A DNA stretch of 64,000 bases. Origin: Glomus cerebriforme. Lineage: Eukaryota > Glomeromycota > Glomeromycetes > Glomerales > Glomeraceae. The position numbers were made by a program, and so were the translations under genes. The stretch is from assembly GCA_003550305.1 (NCBI GenBank), contig QKYT01000133.1, positions 161,739 through 225,738 of the forward strand, in the 5' to 3' direction. Below the pieces are notes generated by a model, which was given only the letters and a program-made list of their open reading frames with translations, ran no database searches and was not told the DNA's origin. Shown piece by piece: positions 1 through 11,932 of the stretch (position 1 is its first letter; every line of letters starts with the position of its first letter).

Positions 1-599
1 TCTGTTGTTGAATCGGTAGTAATCTTCTAGTAAAACCAAAACGAAAAGCTAAAAAAATACTTGAGTGTAATACAAAGGATGACTGGCACGGTACAGATCA
101 AAAAATATTAATATGTTTATATGTTAAATGTAAAGTTTTATATATACAGTTTCACAAAATCGCGAGTTTCTGGTTTATTATTAAAATGATCGACATGGCG
201 CAGTTTACAGCAATTCAAAAATGGCGATAATTAATCTTTTTTACTCTTTTTATCAATTTTTAATCATATCTCAAAAAAAATTATCAGAACTAAATCTTGG
301 TTGGCATTGCATTCTTATACTAAATGAAAAAGAATAGTTAAAATAATTATATTTGTTATAGTATTGGTAGTTAAAAAAAAGGTAGTAAAGATTATTTATT
401 ATGATAACTTCTAATATAAAAGTACAATTATTAATTTATATCAATTCTAATAATCTATAGTGTAAAATAAAAAATAAAAGAGTAGAATATACGTGAACAA
501 CCTCTATTACATAAAAAGAGACTTTTGATTAATCATTCTGGCCAAATTTTCTGAAATCATCTGATCATCTTTTTTAGAATTACATAATGGGCTGGACTT
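1..599. other. AT-rich stretch, no gene seen
   Basis: No reading frame of useful length and no recognisable repeat or RNA gene on either strand. It is AT-rich filler next to the relics that follow. Confidence 0.4.
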
Positions 600-1262
600 T
601 AAACAGTCAATTTATATTGAAGTTTCTCCTCTTACTTTTTTTGTCTTATTCCATTAATAACTTTTTTCTTATTTACATTATTTAAGAAAATATCAATTTC
701 CCTTTCTTCTGATATTCTTTAATCCTTGATCTTTGATCTGTGGGTGAGAATTAAACCATCCTGATCACATAAATCTGCCTCTTATTTTTCTGATAATTTT
801 AACTAACTATAAGCTTCATAAATAGGCAAAGAGTTAACAGGTACCTTTAATACCACATCATTTATTTTGCAAATAAGTATATACTCTCAAGCTAAGCTAT
901 AATAGAATCAGGTATGACAATAGATTCTTCAAAAGAGGAACCACCCATTTTCTTATTTTCCAATAGTTTTCCATGATTCTCTATATCTGAATTGAAGTTA
1001 GATAAACTGTTTAGGAAAATTATCATTTTGCAACTACCTTTTTTTTACTTTCATGACTCTATTTCTAAGCTTAGCATTTTCAAATATAAGTTTAGCAGTA
1101 TCTATCTTATTTTTCTCTAGCTTCTTGATTCAACCTAAGCTTATTATTCTCAGCTTTATATTTGGTAGTCTCTTCTATCTATAATCTGCTTTAGTAGCTT
1201 AGCTTTTTCAGTCTCAAGCTCAGTAACATGTTGCTTCAATGATTCTATTTTAAATTACATGC
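600..1262 (-). pseudogene. Decayed coding relic, coiled-coil repeat family
   Basis: Read on the minus strand, this stretch gives protein-like pieces broken by stops and frame changes. Near 1250 there is a charged heptad-like segment (ESLKQHVTELETEKAKLLKQ), near 950 a Ser/Glu-rich segment with GGSSFEES, and near 640 a basic end (KKKVINGIRQKK). The order coiled coil, acidic Ser-rich part, basic tail resembles a repetitive gene family I associate with Rhizophagus genomes, but that is memory and was not checked. No open frame survives, so no function can be assigned. Confidence 0.35.
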
Positions 1263-1529
1263 TTATATACTATAATATGATATTATTAATATTCAAATTA
1301 GTAAAATATATAAATTATTTTATTTTTATCAATCTATTAACATGTTAATGCTTTTTGTCAAGAAAAAGTAAATTATTTCATTAATCTATTAACTTATTAA
1401 TAGGTTTTGCCAAGAAACATTTTTTATTAATATATGCAAAAAATAAATACAAATGTTCAGGATGTAACTTGTAATACATATTATTTTTGATAAAAAATTT
1501 CTATATTATTATTTGCAAATTATATAATT

Positions 1530-2010
1530 ATTCCTTAATAAATTTTTTCATCCTTGCTCTATCTCTTACTATCAGGTGAATCATCAACTTCTACCCTATT
1601 CTTCAACAAGCCCACAATCATTTTCATAATCTTTTTAATATCAAGATAAAGTTCTGCATTATTTTTCATTATTTTCTCAATAAGTACTATGTAATAGTTA
1701 TCTTTCAAGCAATAAATCCTTTCCAGTATATACATGAGAAAGTATTAGTTCAAGACTAAGCAAAGGCAAGAGTTAGTAAATATAAATAATTGATAAAAAA
1801 ATCACATAAGTTCTACCTGTAATTATAATTCCATAAAGGTAGTCAAACTCATCATTAAATGTCATGGATGCTTTCTTCTTTCTTGTATTTATATAGTGAA
1901 AACTTTCAAGTTGCATTATATTCTGCATGAATTTTACCACCAAATTCTTTTATTTTTCTTCTATTATAGCTATTAACTTCTCATTGACAATATTTATGAC
2001 TTTTAAAAAA
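1530..2010 (-). pseudogene. Decayed coding relic of unknown family
   Basis: On the minus strand, pieces such as NDEFDYLYGIIITG (near 1840) and MIVGLLKNRVEVDDSPDS (near 1590) read as protein. They are separated by what may be a short intron (about 1750-1820) and by in-frame stops. It lies upstream of the 600-1262 relic on the same strand, so the two could be parts of one dead element. I do not recognise an enzymatic motif. Confidence 0.3.
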
Positions 2011-2039
2011 AATATATATAGAAATTTAAATTAATTCAA

Positions 2040-2165
2040 TTAATTTAATTTGAATTTAAGGTTGATTTGATTTGATTTGACTTGACTTGATTCAACTTGA
2101 ATAAAATTTAATTCAAATTTGACTCAATTCGATTTGATTCGACTTGTTTGTAGTATAACTCGACT
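2040..2165. repeat. Degenerate 5-bp repeat tract
   Basis: Tract of imperfect pentamers drifting from TTGAT/TTGAC to ACTCG (gatttgatttgacttgact..., then aactcgactcgactcaac). Simple-sequence in character; it lies between relics and has no coding sense. Confidence 0.6.
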
Positions 2166-2204
2166 CGACTCAACTTATTAGGAGCTCTATATTTACATAT
2201 ATTA

Positions 2205-2480
2205 CTTCACTTTATATAAAGATTCTGTTTTACTCTACCTATAGTAAACTATGTATTACAATCATTATATATATGCTTTATAATTTATAATTATTTACAT
2301 ATGCTTTACTTTGTTTAGCACAAAAGTTCTGCTGTACTTCACCTATAGTAAACTTTATATTGCAATCATTATATGCTTTATGGTTTGTTTATATGTGCTT
2401 TGCTTCACTTTATATAAAGGTTCTGCTTTGTTTTATTTATAGTAAACCATATATTACATTTATAATTTGCCTTATATATA
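2205..2480. repeat. Three imperfect tandem copies of a ~100-bp unit
   Basis: Each unit contains a motif of the form gTTCTGyTkTrCTTCACCTATAGTAAAC, followed by TATATTACAATCATTATAT and a TATGCTTTA stretch. Starts of the shared TTCTG are at about 2223, 2327 and 2421, so spacing is about 104 and 94 bp. A local minisatellite of unknown origin. Confidence 0.6.
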
Positions 2481-3085
2481 TACATACTATTGAAATGGAT
2501 TGCTTTTTTTTATATAAATAACTGGCTTAGTAACCTACAGGCACTTATAATTAGTTTGCCTCTTTTTGCAATTCTAAACAATATAGAATTATATTTCAGA
2601 TTGTATATCTTTTTGCTGATGCTACCACCTTAGATTACTATTTTTTATATATTTATAGCATAATATACTATAGAAAAGCAAATAGATTATAAAATATGTG
2701 AAAAATTATGATATTCAGGATAAAACCAAATGGGTTTCAGATTTGTTTGTATCAAGCAAATCGAACTTTTATTTTTTCAAATAGAAAGCAAATGTTTACA
2801 GAGTGAATAACATTATTTAAGAAAGCAAATTTATTTTCTTAAAGTTACAAGTATATTTTCATTGAGATTACACTATATGTTTTTTTTTCAATACCCAGGG
2901 TAACCTTCTGGAATCATTTGAATGCAATATGCTAAAAATTCCATTTCTCTATTACTTAGTGTAAAATTATATAAATTATTGAACCATAAGAATAATTTGA
3001 TATTAGGTAAGTATTAATTAAGTAATAATAAAAATTAGTTTTATTGAAAATTTTAGAAATTTTAATAATAATTTTTTTTATCTTT
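2481..3085. other. Gap before the hAT transposase relic
   Basis: No clear gene. The right part (from about 2900) may be further decayed 5' sequence of the transposase that becomes readable at 3086, but I cannot read a convincing frame in it. Confidence 0.3.
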
Positions 3086-4590
3086 AAAGTCTTGGATGAA
3101 TGGTCTAGTTTAGTAAAAAAATCTTTATGGAATTTTATTATATATCTTAATAATAAACAGAATATTCTTTGAAAAATTTATAATTAAGTCATATAGCTAA
3201 TTTTCTTGTATAACAAATATAATTAATCCTTGAATATATTGGAATTCAAAAATTTGTTGGTATTGTAATAGATATTGGATCTAATATTCATTCTGCATGA
3301 AATTTAATTTTTACAAGATTTTCATATATTCTCAATATTCATTGTATTGCTTATTTATTAAATCTCATTACAAAAGATTTAATAAAGCATTCATTTGTAA
3401 AAAGAATTATTCAATAATATATAGCTATTGTAACTAAACTTGGGTGTCAAAATCTACTACTTATGTTGAAATATATTTAGGATTCAGCATATGCTGAAAT
3501 GTCAATTCAGAAATTTGCTAAAATCCTAAATCCTAAATCCTAAATCCCAAACTGATGCTAAAATTTTAAACCTATACTAAAATTCCAAACTGATGCCAAC
3601 ATCCCAAATAAATGCCAGAATCCCAAACTATTGCCAAAATTTAAAAATTTTAAATTTCAATCATTTTTATATTAGAAGTTTGGGGTTTTAGCAATAGTTT
3701 GAAATTTTAGCATTGATTTGGAATTTTGGCATCAGTTTGAAATTTCAGTATTAGTTTGGAATTTCGCATAGGTTTGGAATTTCAGCATCAATTTAGAATT
3801 TAGAATTTCAGCAACTTGTATATGCTAAAAGATATTTGGAATTTAGTATATCGCCAAAACATTTTAGTACCCAAGTTTAATTGTAACATATTTCAAAAAA
3901 ATCCTATAGACCTAAAGAATTACTGAATTTAAAAATTTTTTAAAAAAATAGCAGGTAGAGGACTAAAAACATATTTGAATACTAGATAGATAATAGTATA
4001 TAAGATGTTAGATTTAATTTCTTAACTTGAGTTATGTCTTAAAGAGGTATATTATTTTTAATTTATATAAATTATAATTTACTTATTTTTTAAATATTAT
4101 TAATTATTTACAATGAAACTATTTTTAATTATTTCTTATATTGCAAGTTGTGAAAGAATATGGTTAATTTGTAAATAGATGATTAGAAAAAGAAGAATCC
4201 AATTATTAATTGAAAATGTAAAACTATGTTAAAGATTCATTCATATTATATTGCAAATAATAAATCTAAATTACCAAATTTTAGTAAAAATTGAATTGCT
4301 AAAGAAATTTGTGCAATTTTGAATGATGCACATCTTTATGATGATGATGAATATAATAATGAATACAATGAAACTGAAATAGCTAAACTTATAGCACATA
4401 CAATTACTGAAATAATTTCATCTTAAAATTTGAAAATTTTAAATATATTTGATTTGGATTTAATATTTAAAAATGATCTAGTAAATGAGCAATTAGAATT
4501 AAATGAACTTGATGATTTTATTCAAAAATTGGATAAAGAAGATGATTTTGATCCAGAATCATTAGTTTAAGATTTTATAAATAATTAATA
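3086..4590 (+). pseudogene. hAT-family transposase pseudogene, split by an insertion
   Basis: Dead transposase of a hAT DNA transposon. From 3086 the frame reads VLDEWSSLVKKSLWNFIIYL, matching the hAT catalytic-core pattern LDGWTS...SLWNF. After stops comes FVGIVIDIGSNIHSA and later HCIAYLLNLITKDLI, corresponding to the conserved D-x-GSN and C-xH-xLNL segments. Reading stops at 3434 and resumes after 3879 with TYFKKIL, so a 445-bp element sits inside this domain. The C-terminal part (about 4290-4570) is acidic, with ETEIAKLIAHTITEIISS and a DKEDDFDPESLV ending. Several in-frame stops (for example after NNKQNIL) show it was dead apart from the insertion. Confident in the family, less so in the ends. 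Confidence 0.75.
3435..3879. mobile_element. 445-bp hAT-like foldback MITE with 8-bp TSD
   Basis: Terminal inverted repeats TAAACTTGGGT (3435-3445) and ACCCAAGTTTA (3869-3879). They are flanked by an exact 8-bp direct repeat ATTGTAAC (3427-3434 and 3880-3887), the target duplication expected of hAT elements. The interior is a giant inverted array: left of about 3650 are units like CAAACTGATGCCAAAATT every ~20 bp, and right of about 3675 the reverse complement (AATTTTGGCATCAGTTTG) recurs at the same spacing. It has no coding capacity, so it was mobilised in trans. It lies inside the hAT transposase relic. Confidence 0.85.
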
Positions 4591-5387
4591 ATGTTACAAT
4601 AAATTTAATTAGTAATTTGATATATAATTTATCTTTTTTTTTCATAATTATTAAATGGTTCATAATATTTCAATAAAATTACATAAAATAATAAAATAAG
4701 TTTCAGGTATATTTCAGTATAGATTTTGGGTTTTAGGTTTCAGTTTTTGAAAAATAAATGCATATACCTAAACTAAAAGGTTTTGAAAGGTTTTGGTTTA
4801 GAGTCCCATATTTAATTTATATAATTGAGAAGTAAGAATATTATTTAATATAAAAGAGTAAATATATTAATATTAAGTAAAGCATAATCATATATTTCCA
4901 TAGAATAATAATAATTTTTTATTGATAATAAATCTTTTTTTTATTTAATTCAAAGTATGAATAAGATTTACTATGCAGTAAAAGAACTACAAGCACTAGG
5001 AGTTGATAAAACTTTTACAAAGTTTATAATATGATTTTTTAATGTGAATTGAAGTTATAACTAGATTTTCTTTAAATTTTAGGTTAAATTAATAAGCAAA
5101 CTGAAATAGATTTTAAAAATAATGTCATTTTTAAATGAGAATGAACCTTATAATTATGAAAAATATTATGATACAAAGTGGGCTGAAATTGTAATTAAAA
5201 AATTATAAATATTTATTTTTTATTAGAAATAAAGCTTTTAATAACATATATCTATTTATTATTAAAAGTTTTATAGATAATAAAGACCTAATGGAACAAT
5301 GAACAATAAGGATCCTAAAAAAAGCTTGTTTTTAAGGTGAATTTCTTGTAAATGTAAAGAAAAAAATATATGTTTTTTATAGATCAT
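4591..5387. other. Relic-rich gap
   Basis: AT-rich. The end of the transposon may lie near 4700-4815, where GGTTTTGGTTTAGAGTCCC occurs, but no partner repeat was found on the other side. A 28-codon plus-strand frame at 5122-5208 (MSFLNENEPYNYEKYYDTKW...) has protein-like composition and is probably a fragment of something larger. Confidence 0.3.
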
Positions 5388-5520
5388 ATAAATAGCATGG
5401 GCGTAGAATATTACAACTTCAATTATAGTTACACTATAAATAGCATGGGCGTAGAATATAGAATATTACAACTTCAATTATAGTTACACTATAAATAGCA
5501 TGGGCGTAGTTCAATTATTG
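5388..5520. repeat. Tandem repeat, 48/55-bp unit
   Basis: Two full copies and one partial copy of a unit beginning ATAAATAGCATGGGCGTAG and ending ACTTCAATTATAGTTACACT. Copies start at 5388, 5436 and 5491. The second is 7 bp longer through duplication of GAATATA. Copies are almost identical, so the duplication is recent. Confidence 0.8.
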
Positions 5521-6263
5521 TTACACAAAATCCGATTAACATGTTACATGCGCAGTATTCGAATCATGACCGAAAAAGGAAAGAAATAATAATGATTCAC
5601 AGATTGATGTTTACAAATAAAAAAGTTCATTTATAAAACAATTAATTATAAAAACAAATAGAAAAAATTTTTCCCTCCCCCATAGATTGTAACCCATATA
5701 CAGTATTATGTATGTTTATGTATGTTAAACGGGCCAAAATTTGGGAACCCCTTATAATCTACATACCTCTTTCCTTAATAAAAAGTTTTTGACAATTTCT
5801 ATTATAAAATGTCTGATAGTCCAATCATTATATAAAACATTTTAACGAGATATCCTATTTTATGAATTCATTAATTAAATTTAATGATTTTTCAGTAATA
5901 AATAAAAATAAAATAATTTTTTGTGATAACTGATAAATAAATATATGGTTTAATTGATATTACCAGGAAATCTGTTGCTATTTATCACACCATATCACCC
6001 ATTTTACAAAAAATGGTTGTCATTCAACTTTATACGTAACACATAAATAACATTTATCCTCAATAACTGATAACGAACTCGAATTTTAATACGTGACCTT
6101 TAACAAATCAAATGGGTTGTTATAAGGAAGCAGCCAATTAAATTCTTTAAATTCGCTTTATAATTTTATAACGAATTTGAGGTAAAATCTGAAGGGTTCG
6201 TTATATTGGGGATAAGGGATGGTAAGAGCTAGGCAAATTTTTATGTAAATTAATTATTTATAA
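5521..6263. other. Intergenic, 3' side of methyltransferase-like gene
   Basis: No gene recognised on either strand. It contains the short motif TAACGAA... repeated loosely between 6060 and 6210. It presumably holds the 3' UTR and terminator of the minus-strand gene that ends at 6264. Confidence 0.35.
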
Positions 6264-7662
6264 TTACTGGTAGGTGACTGTTTTTTTCGCGTATAATCTT
6301 AAAAGTAAAAAAAAAAAATTTTTTTTTTTAAAAAATAAAGTCCTTTTTTTTTCGGAAAACAAATAAATAATAAATAAAATAATAAAATAAATAAATACCT
6401 GAAAGATTTGCAAAATGTTTTGTATTTATTAATTTCTATTAGCATTATATTAAATAATTCATCAAATTTCCTTTCAGAAATTTTCATTCGTAAACATAAA
6501 TTTCGCTTATTAATTTTAATAGGATTAAGTAATATTTCACCAAACTATATTGAAAAAAAAGAAAAAAAGAGAGAGAAAAAAATTTTATTAATATTAAAAA
6601 AAAAGAAAAATTTTCTTAATTTGGTGAACGTACAAATTCGCAAATTCTTCCACCAAAACTTCCAATTGGAGTTTCTTTAATTTGTTTCCGTATGCACGAA
6701 AGATCTTTCCTTGAAGATAAATATCGTTCAAAATACGTGCATTCAATGTAATTAATACCGCACGATGATAAGAATTCAATATCTAAGAAAAATATAACAA
6801 TTAATAAATTAACTTGTATAATTTTTTTTTTTTTTTTTTAAAAAAAAAAATAAAATATTTACATGAATTTTTTATATATTGAGTTATTGGACCAAGATTA
6901 TACCACTGCTTTTCAATTATCATAAATTCCATCCAACCTCCAGGCTTTAACACCCTTATCATTTGATTTAACGTGTTTAAAGGATTATATAAAGATTGTG
7001 ATAAAGGAGTTATGATAGATGATTCATGACGTACAAAATCAAAAGTTTCGTCAGGAAATGGAAGACTCATGAATGGGGAGCTCGTTTGTAAAACAGTAGC
7101 ATTACGTGGTTCAGAAATTTTTGAAGAGTAATAAGAAGATAATTTAGAGAAAGAAGCAGCTGATATGGTGGAAATGTTTTCGATGGCGATGAAAGTTGAA
7201 GAAGGATATTCTGATGCCATATTTAACGTCCATAACGATGGACAGGACCTTTTTTTTAAAAAAAAAATAAATATATATATATATACATATATATATTTTG
7301 ATTGGTAAGTGGAGGACAAGATATAACTGAAGTACTGAATATATATATGTCATTAAAACATACCCGACTTCAAGCACTCTAACTCTTCCTCTAGAAAGTT
7401 GATGGTGTAAAGGAATTGAAAAATTATTCCCCCAAATAATCCTAAATAAATGATGTAAAATATCTAATCGATTAAAATCTTTTTCATTAAATTGATTTAC
7501 TATTTCGTCATTCTCAAACGAATAATTATTGACATAAGGTTGAATCTTTGACGACGATAAAGGAGAAGGTTGATCTAATTTACATGATCTTTCTTGATAC
7601 ATTTTAATTAAATTCTTTGAAAAATTAAAAGAATTTGAAAGAAAAATAGCCATTTTTATCAT
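6264..7662 (-). CDS. SAM-methyltransferase-like protein, five exons
   Basis: Class I methyltransferase fold protein, predicted 337 aa; substrate unknown. Exons (minus): 7662-7364, 7248-6863, 6782-6634, 6544-6399, 6297-6264, all with GT/AG introns and consistent phase. The paralogue at 22706-23776 confirms the exon 3-5 junctions: both end exon 3 after GGRI(C/G)E(F/L), and exon 4 is 146 nt in both. Motif I reads VLEVG then SCPS (residues 96-104), where active relatives have CGPG. Motif II region is WTLNMASEYPSSTF; then LPFPDETFDF and IRVLKPGGWMEFM follow. Loss of the motif I glycines suggests weak or no SAM binding (inference). An ATG at 7653 is an alternative start. Two introns carry long T-then-A tracts. 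Confidence 0.8.
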
Positions 7663-10621
7663 ATGAGAAAGGTTCAATGTTTTTTTTTTTCAATAGAATA
7701 TGTATTTTCGGTGACTTGATTTTTTTTAAAAAAAGGCTTGTTAAAATCTGATCGGTTTATATAAGGTCAGAATATTTTCGGTAAAAAAGGTAAAAGATAG
7801 GTAAAAGTGGTAAAGCGGTGGTAAGTTAAGCTCCATTGAGTTATGTAATGCGGTCTAGATTTACCATATTTTAAATAAAGGTGTAACAGGGAAAGTCTTA
7901 TTGTATTAACTCATGCAAAAATTTTTAATTTAAGAAAAAAACAATAAACACGTTTAAAAAAAAAAAAATTTTATCATGAGAACGATAAATAAATAATTTA
8001 CAATATAACTTTCAAAAAAAAATTTTTATTATTGGTTCTTTTTTCAACTTGTTATTATTATATGTATGCATAGCCCGTGTTTTATCTAAATTTAGAAAAA
8101 TATTCAAATCGAAGATTTTCATACTTAAAAAGTTGATCCAATTTTGGTGCTAAAGGCTTCTGTTTTTCGGTAAAAACATGCACGCCACATAATCTCGATA
8201 TAAACATTCGATAGATTCATTCGATACGATGGTTTTTTTTTAAAAAATTTTTTTTTTTAAAAAAAAAAAAATAAATAAATAAAATTCTCCTATAAGCATT
8301 TTTTTTTCTTTAATTCTAGACATTTTTTTTTTTTTAAAGTTTTTTTCATTTAATATCATTGGTTATTAAATGTACTTGGCAAAATGGATTTTAATAAAAC
8401 GAGTTTGAACCTTGAAACCGTTATATATTAATTAATAAATACGCAAATTTGCTTATAAATTTACAAATAAAACTGCAAAATATAAATAAATGAACCCTTG
8501 AAAATTTTAAAATAGTTAATGATAATCTTTTTTTGAATGGAGAACCAAACTTAAATTTTTTTAATATTGCAATATTTGTTATTAGAGAATCTAGAGAATC
8601 TAGATCTCTGCATAAAATTATCTAAATGCATAGCAGAAATTTCGGATATCGGGTCGTTAAATTTTCGTTTGTTTATATAATTATGCCGCATGTAAAAAAA
8701 ACCCTTCAAATCATCGATTAATTTTCCTTATTTGTCATCTTACTTAATATTGTATTTCAATAACAATTCATTTAAAATAAAAATCCAGACCCTTTTCATA
8801 ATGAATTGATTTCGTCTTATATAATCTTATCCTCTTTATCCGATTACAAACCTGCAAAATTGTTTTCGTTATTATTACCTATTAAATTTCAAATTGGTTG
8901 TCCTTTTAATTAGTAAATTTTAAAAGTTTCTAACTCATGGTAACACATATTATTAAGAAATCAAAATTAATTTATCGTTTGTTTTTTCATTTAATTAACG
9001 GATATTATAACTATATTTTTAAAATAATTTAAGAAGCTCGTTATAATTTTTTTTTTTTTTTTTTTTTTTGAAATAAGAATGGAAAAAATTTATTTTATTA
9101 TTATTATTATTTATAATTTTTTTTTTACTGTAAAATATTTAATGATCTGCAGTCGGATTGACAATTGGTGCAGCGTGAGCGTCATAAATATTATTTAAAT
9201 ACTGTATCGTGTTTATTTAAAATGATTTTAGATGTGGTGTCCAGAATAACAATAACCCATTTTTAAAATAGTACAAAATCTTTAATTTATAATTTAGGTC
9301 ATCATTTGACTTTATATATTTCCTTTATGAGAGTACCTTAATTATGTCATTAAAAAATGTGAAATACTCGATTTTTCAAGAAATATGCGATAGGAACATT
9401 CCCCCCCCCAAAAAACAAATTCGTAATAAAATTTTATGAAGAAATTTAGATGACAGAGCTTCATATAGGATAACCAACGTTTGTGTATTTATTGTTTGAG
9501 AGACAATAAAAATATTAAATAATATGATGTCATTGGTCGCACAGATCATGCCCACAAGCAATATTTCATGTACACTACATAGCATTTTCTGTTGATAATT
9601 AAAAAAGTAGTGTCAATAATATTGCATCTTATAAGACTTGTAACGATGAGAGATAAAGGTTCCCGCTCAAATTTTCGTGCTCAATTTTGATACTTTTAAG
9701 GTTATTTACCAAATATAAATGCATATGAAAATTTTATTATTCGATCACGGTATATTTTGTTATTTCAACAGAAGGGATATTTGATAAATATGATACTTGG
9801 ATGCGAGAATAATGCCTGAAAGAAAGCTGCATATTAGATATTGAAATTGATGAATTTTAACATGATACTTGATAATATTTGAGAAATTTAAATGATTATA
9901 TATATTAGGAATGATTTTTTTTCCAATCTAAATTGTTTTTGCAAAGTTTAGTTCAAGTTATGAAAAGAAAAATTGAATTATAAAAAACCTATTTTGATAT
10001 AGACATAATTATCGTAAGAAAAAAGAATAATATAAATTAAATTTTGTATCCCTTAATATGGCAAATTCTTTTACAGAAATTTCATAAAACTGTGTAAACT
10101 TTTATTTTTGCGTTAAAAAATCATTTTATATATATTGTCATTTACACATTTTTTCTTGTTAAGGAAGCTGAATATATACAAGAATCTCTTCGTAAACTAA
10201 AGCTTTACGTTTTTTGAAGTTATAACAATGTTGCGATTCAAATGGTTTAATTACACGATTTTACAATTTAGAAAAAAGAAAAGACCTAATAGTGTTTTGG
10301 AATTCGATTGCACATATAACAATTAGAAAATAATGTTCTTAATCTTCTTTTTTTCACGGCCATAATATGAAGTATCAATCATCAACTACTTCAACGTGTT
10401 ATTACGTTATCCACAGATTTATAATTCAAAATAAATTTATAGTTTAATAAAATAATCCTTTAAATAAAGATTACTAATAGACTTATATGATATGAAATAA
10501 TTAATCGCTTAAGTAAATAAGCATTACAAAATATTGATACACTAATTGGTAAATAAAAGTCACGTGAAATTCGGTTAATATTTATTACATTATATTGGAG
10601 TATAAATCTCCGATTGTAACT
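7663..10621. other. 2.9-kb gene-poor gap
   Basis: Upstream region of the minus-strand methyltransferase-like gene followed by AT-rich sequence. A T-then-A tract lies at 8228-8270 and a poly-T run at 9050-9069. Reading frames here (for example 9376-9585 minus) are short, begin without ATG and look random. No gene or repeat that I can support. Confidence 0.4.
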
Positions 10622-11545
10622 ATAAGCTACCAATTTATTGACAACTTATTATTATTATGATGAAATGGTTAAAGAAGGAATTATTGATACAAAAAGTAGG
10701 AATACATTATTTGATTATTTGGAATTTTTAAATGTATTGAATTTACATGAATTATATGTCGCCATTAAAGATTGGATTCAATGATAACAAAATACTACTC
10801 TTAAACTTTTTAAATTCAAGATTCAATTTAAACAGTATTGATACTCTTGTTAAATATACACCTTTAACATTCAAAAACATATTTAAATACTTTTTTGCTT
10901 ATTCACCAGAATTAAATTTACTTTCATTTGATACAGAAATTACCCTTCGTAAGATTAATAACAATATCCCTTGTTCCTCATTTCTCAATGAAGAAAAGAA
11001 TAGTTATTATCATCGGAATTATTACACATTTATGAATGAATTGATGAATTAAATTTTCCAATTTAACGGAACTTGTATTCACCACAAAAGAAAGGAAAGA
11101 TAAAATATCTCTTTGCTTTCACGAACTTGTCATAATATTCAAAAAATGATCATTAGAGTTACGTTTCGTGATTTTTATATCTGTTGGTTCTATAAATGGA
11201 ATAATAATGAGAGAAGTTAATGAAGCATTAGAAGAAGCAAAGAAAGTTGCTTCTCTATCTGAATTATTTAACAAGATATGAATGAAATTTTAAAATCTTT
11301 AAAGGAAATTCAACTTCAATTATAATAATGTTTTATTTTACTTAAAATATTTTCAAAATTTACAAGAATTGAGATTTATTAAATGTATTTATAGAAAATT
11401 TTGGGAAATGGATCAAATTAACGAAAAGAGAAATTATTATGAGGAAGGTTTATGGTTACCCAATCTTAAATTTCTTCAAGTAGATTCTAATGATAAACAT
11501 AAAAAAGAATCTGATGAATTATCTTCCATTGAGACTGTATAGTTA
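10622..11545 (+). pseudogene. F-box/LRR gene relic, sister of the gene at 12893
   Basis: Truncated and frameshifted copy of the neighbouring F-box gene. Shared blocks in order: EMVKEGIIDTK / ELVKEGIVKTK, YLEFLNVLNLHELYVAIKDW / YLEFLSILDLRDLYFAIQDW, then FKYFFAYSPELNLLSFDTEI / FKYFFINSPKLKLLSFDTEF, and near the end ENLWLPNLKFLQVDS-type sequence (about 11450-11500). The F-box end is missing; the relic begins at the equivalent of residue ~80. Stops and frame changes occur at about 10780, 11050, 11200 and 11320. About 2.5 kb separates equivalent positions, consistent with tandem duplication followed by decay of the left copy. Confidence 0.8.
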
Positions 11546-11800
11546 ATGTATACTTCGTGTGATAAAAAAATTTGTTTCTTGACTGTAAAACTGAGGCTTA
11601 CCATTTAAACATTATCGAAGAAATATTTTGCATGATGAATAGCATTGTCCAAATTTTAAAGATATTCTTAAATTTTATGGCATTATCCACCTTCATTACA
11701 TTCTCCGCATATTCCTCCTTATAATAATTATTTTTGTTCTCACAATGGAAGAAATTAAATTGTAACGCGAATAAATAAAATTAGAAAAAAAATCTGATTA

Positions 11801-11932
11801 CCGTATTCATCCGAAACTAAGCCCCCCCCGAAAATGAGCAACATGGCCCGCATTATATCGATTTTGGCCTGAATTACTAGAATTTGGCCGGCATTATGAG
11901 CAAAAGTTGTTGCTTATTTTCGGATGAATACG
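11801..11932. mobile_element. Small TIR element (MITE-like)
   Basis: Inverted repeats of 21 bp with one mismatch: cgtattcatccgaaactaagc at the left (11802-11822 region) and gcttattttcggatgaatacg at the right (11912-11932). The interior has two short TGGCC...GCATTAT blocks and a C-run. No coding capacity. A TA-type target duplication is possible but not resolved. Confidence 0.6.

Noticed and set aside
6408..6680. 90-codon plus-strand frame
   Set aside because: It is antisense to exons 3 and 4 of the methyltransferase-like gene and is Lys-rich from an A-run.
7144..7300. Minus-strand frame continuing past VLEVG into YVLMTYIYSV
   Set aside because: This is read-through of intron 1; the splice to 7248 restores the family sequence and matches the paralogue.
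9376..9585. 69-codon minus-strand frame ahead of a C-run
   Set aside because: No ATG, no homology recognised, and it includes a homopolymer-derived GGG run.
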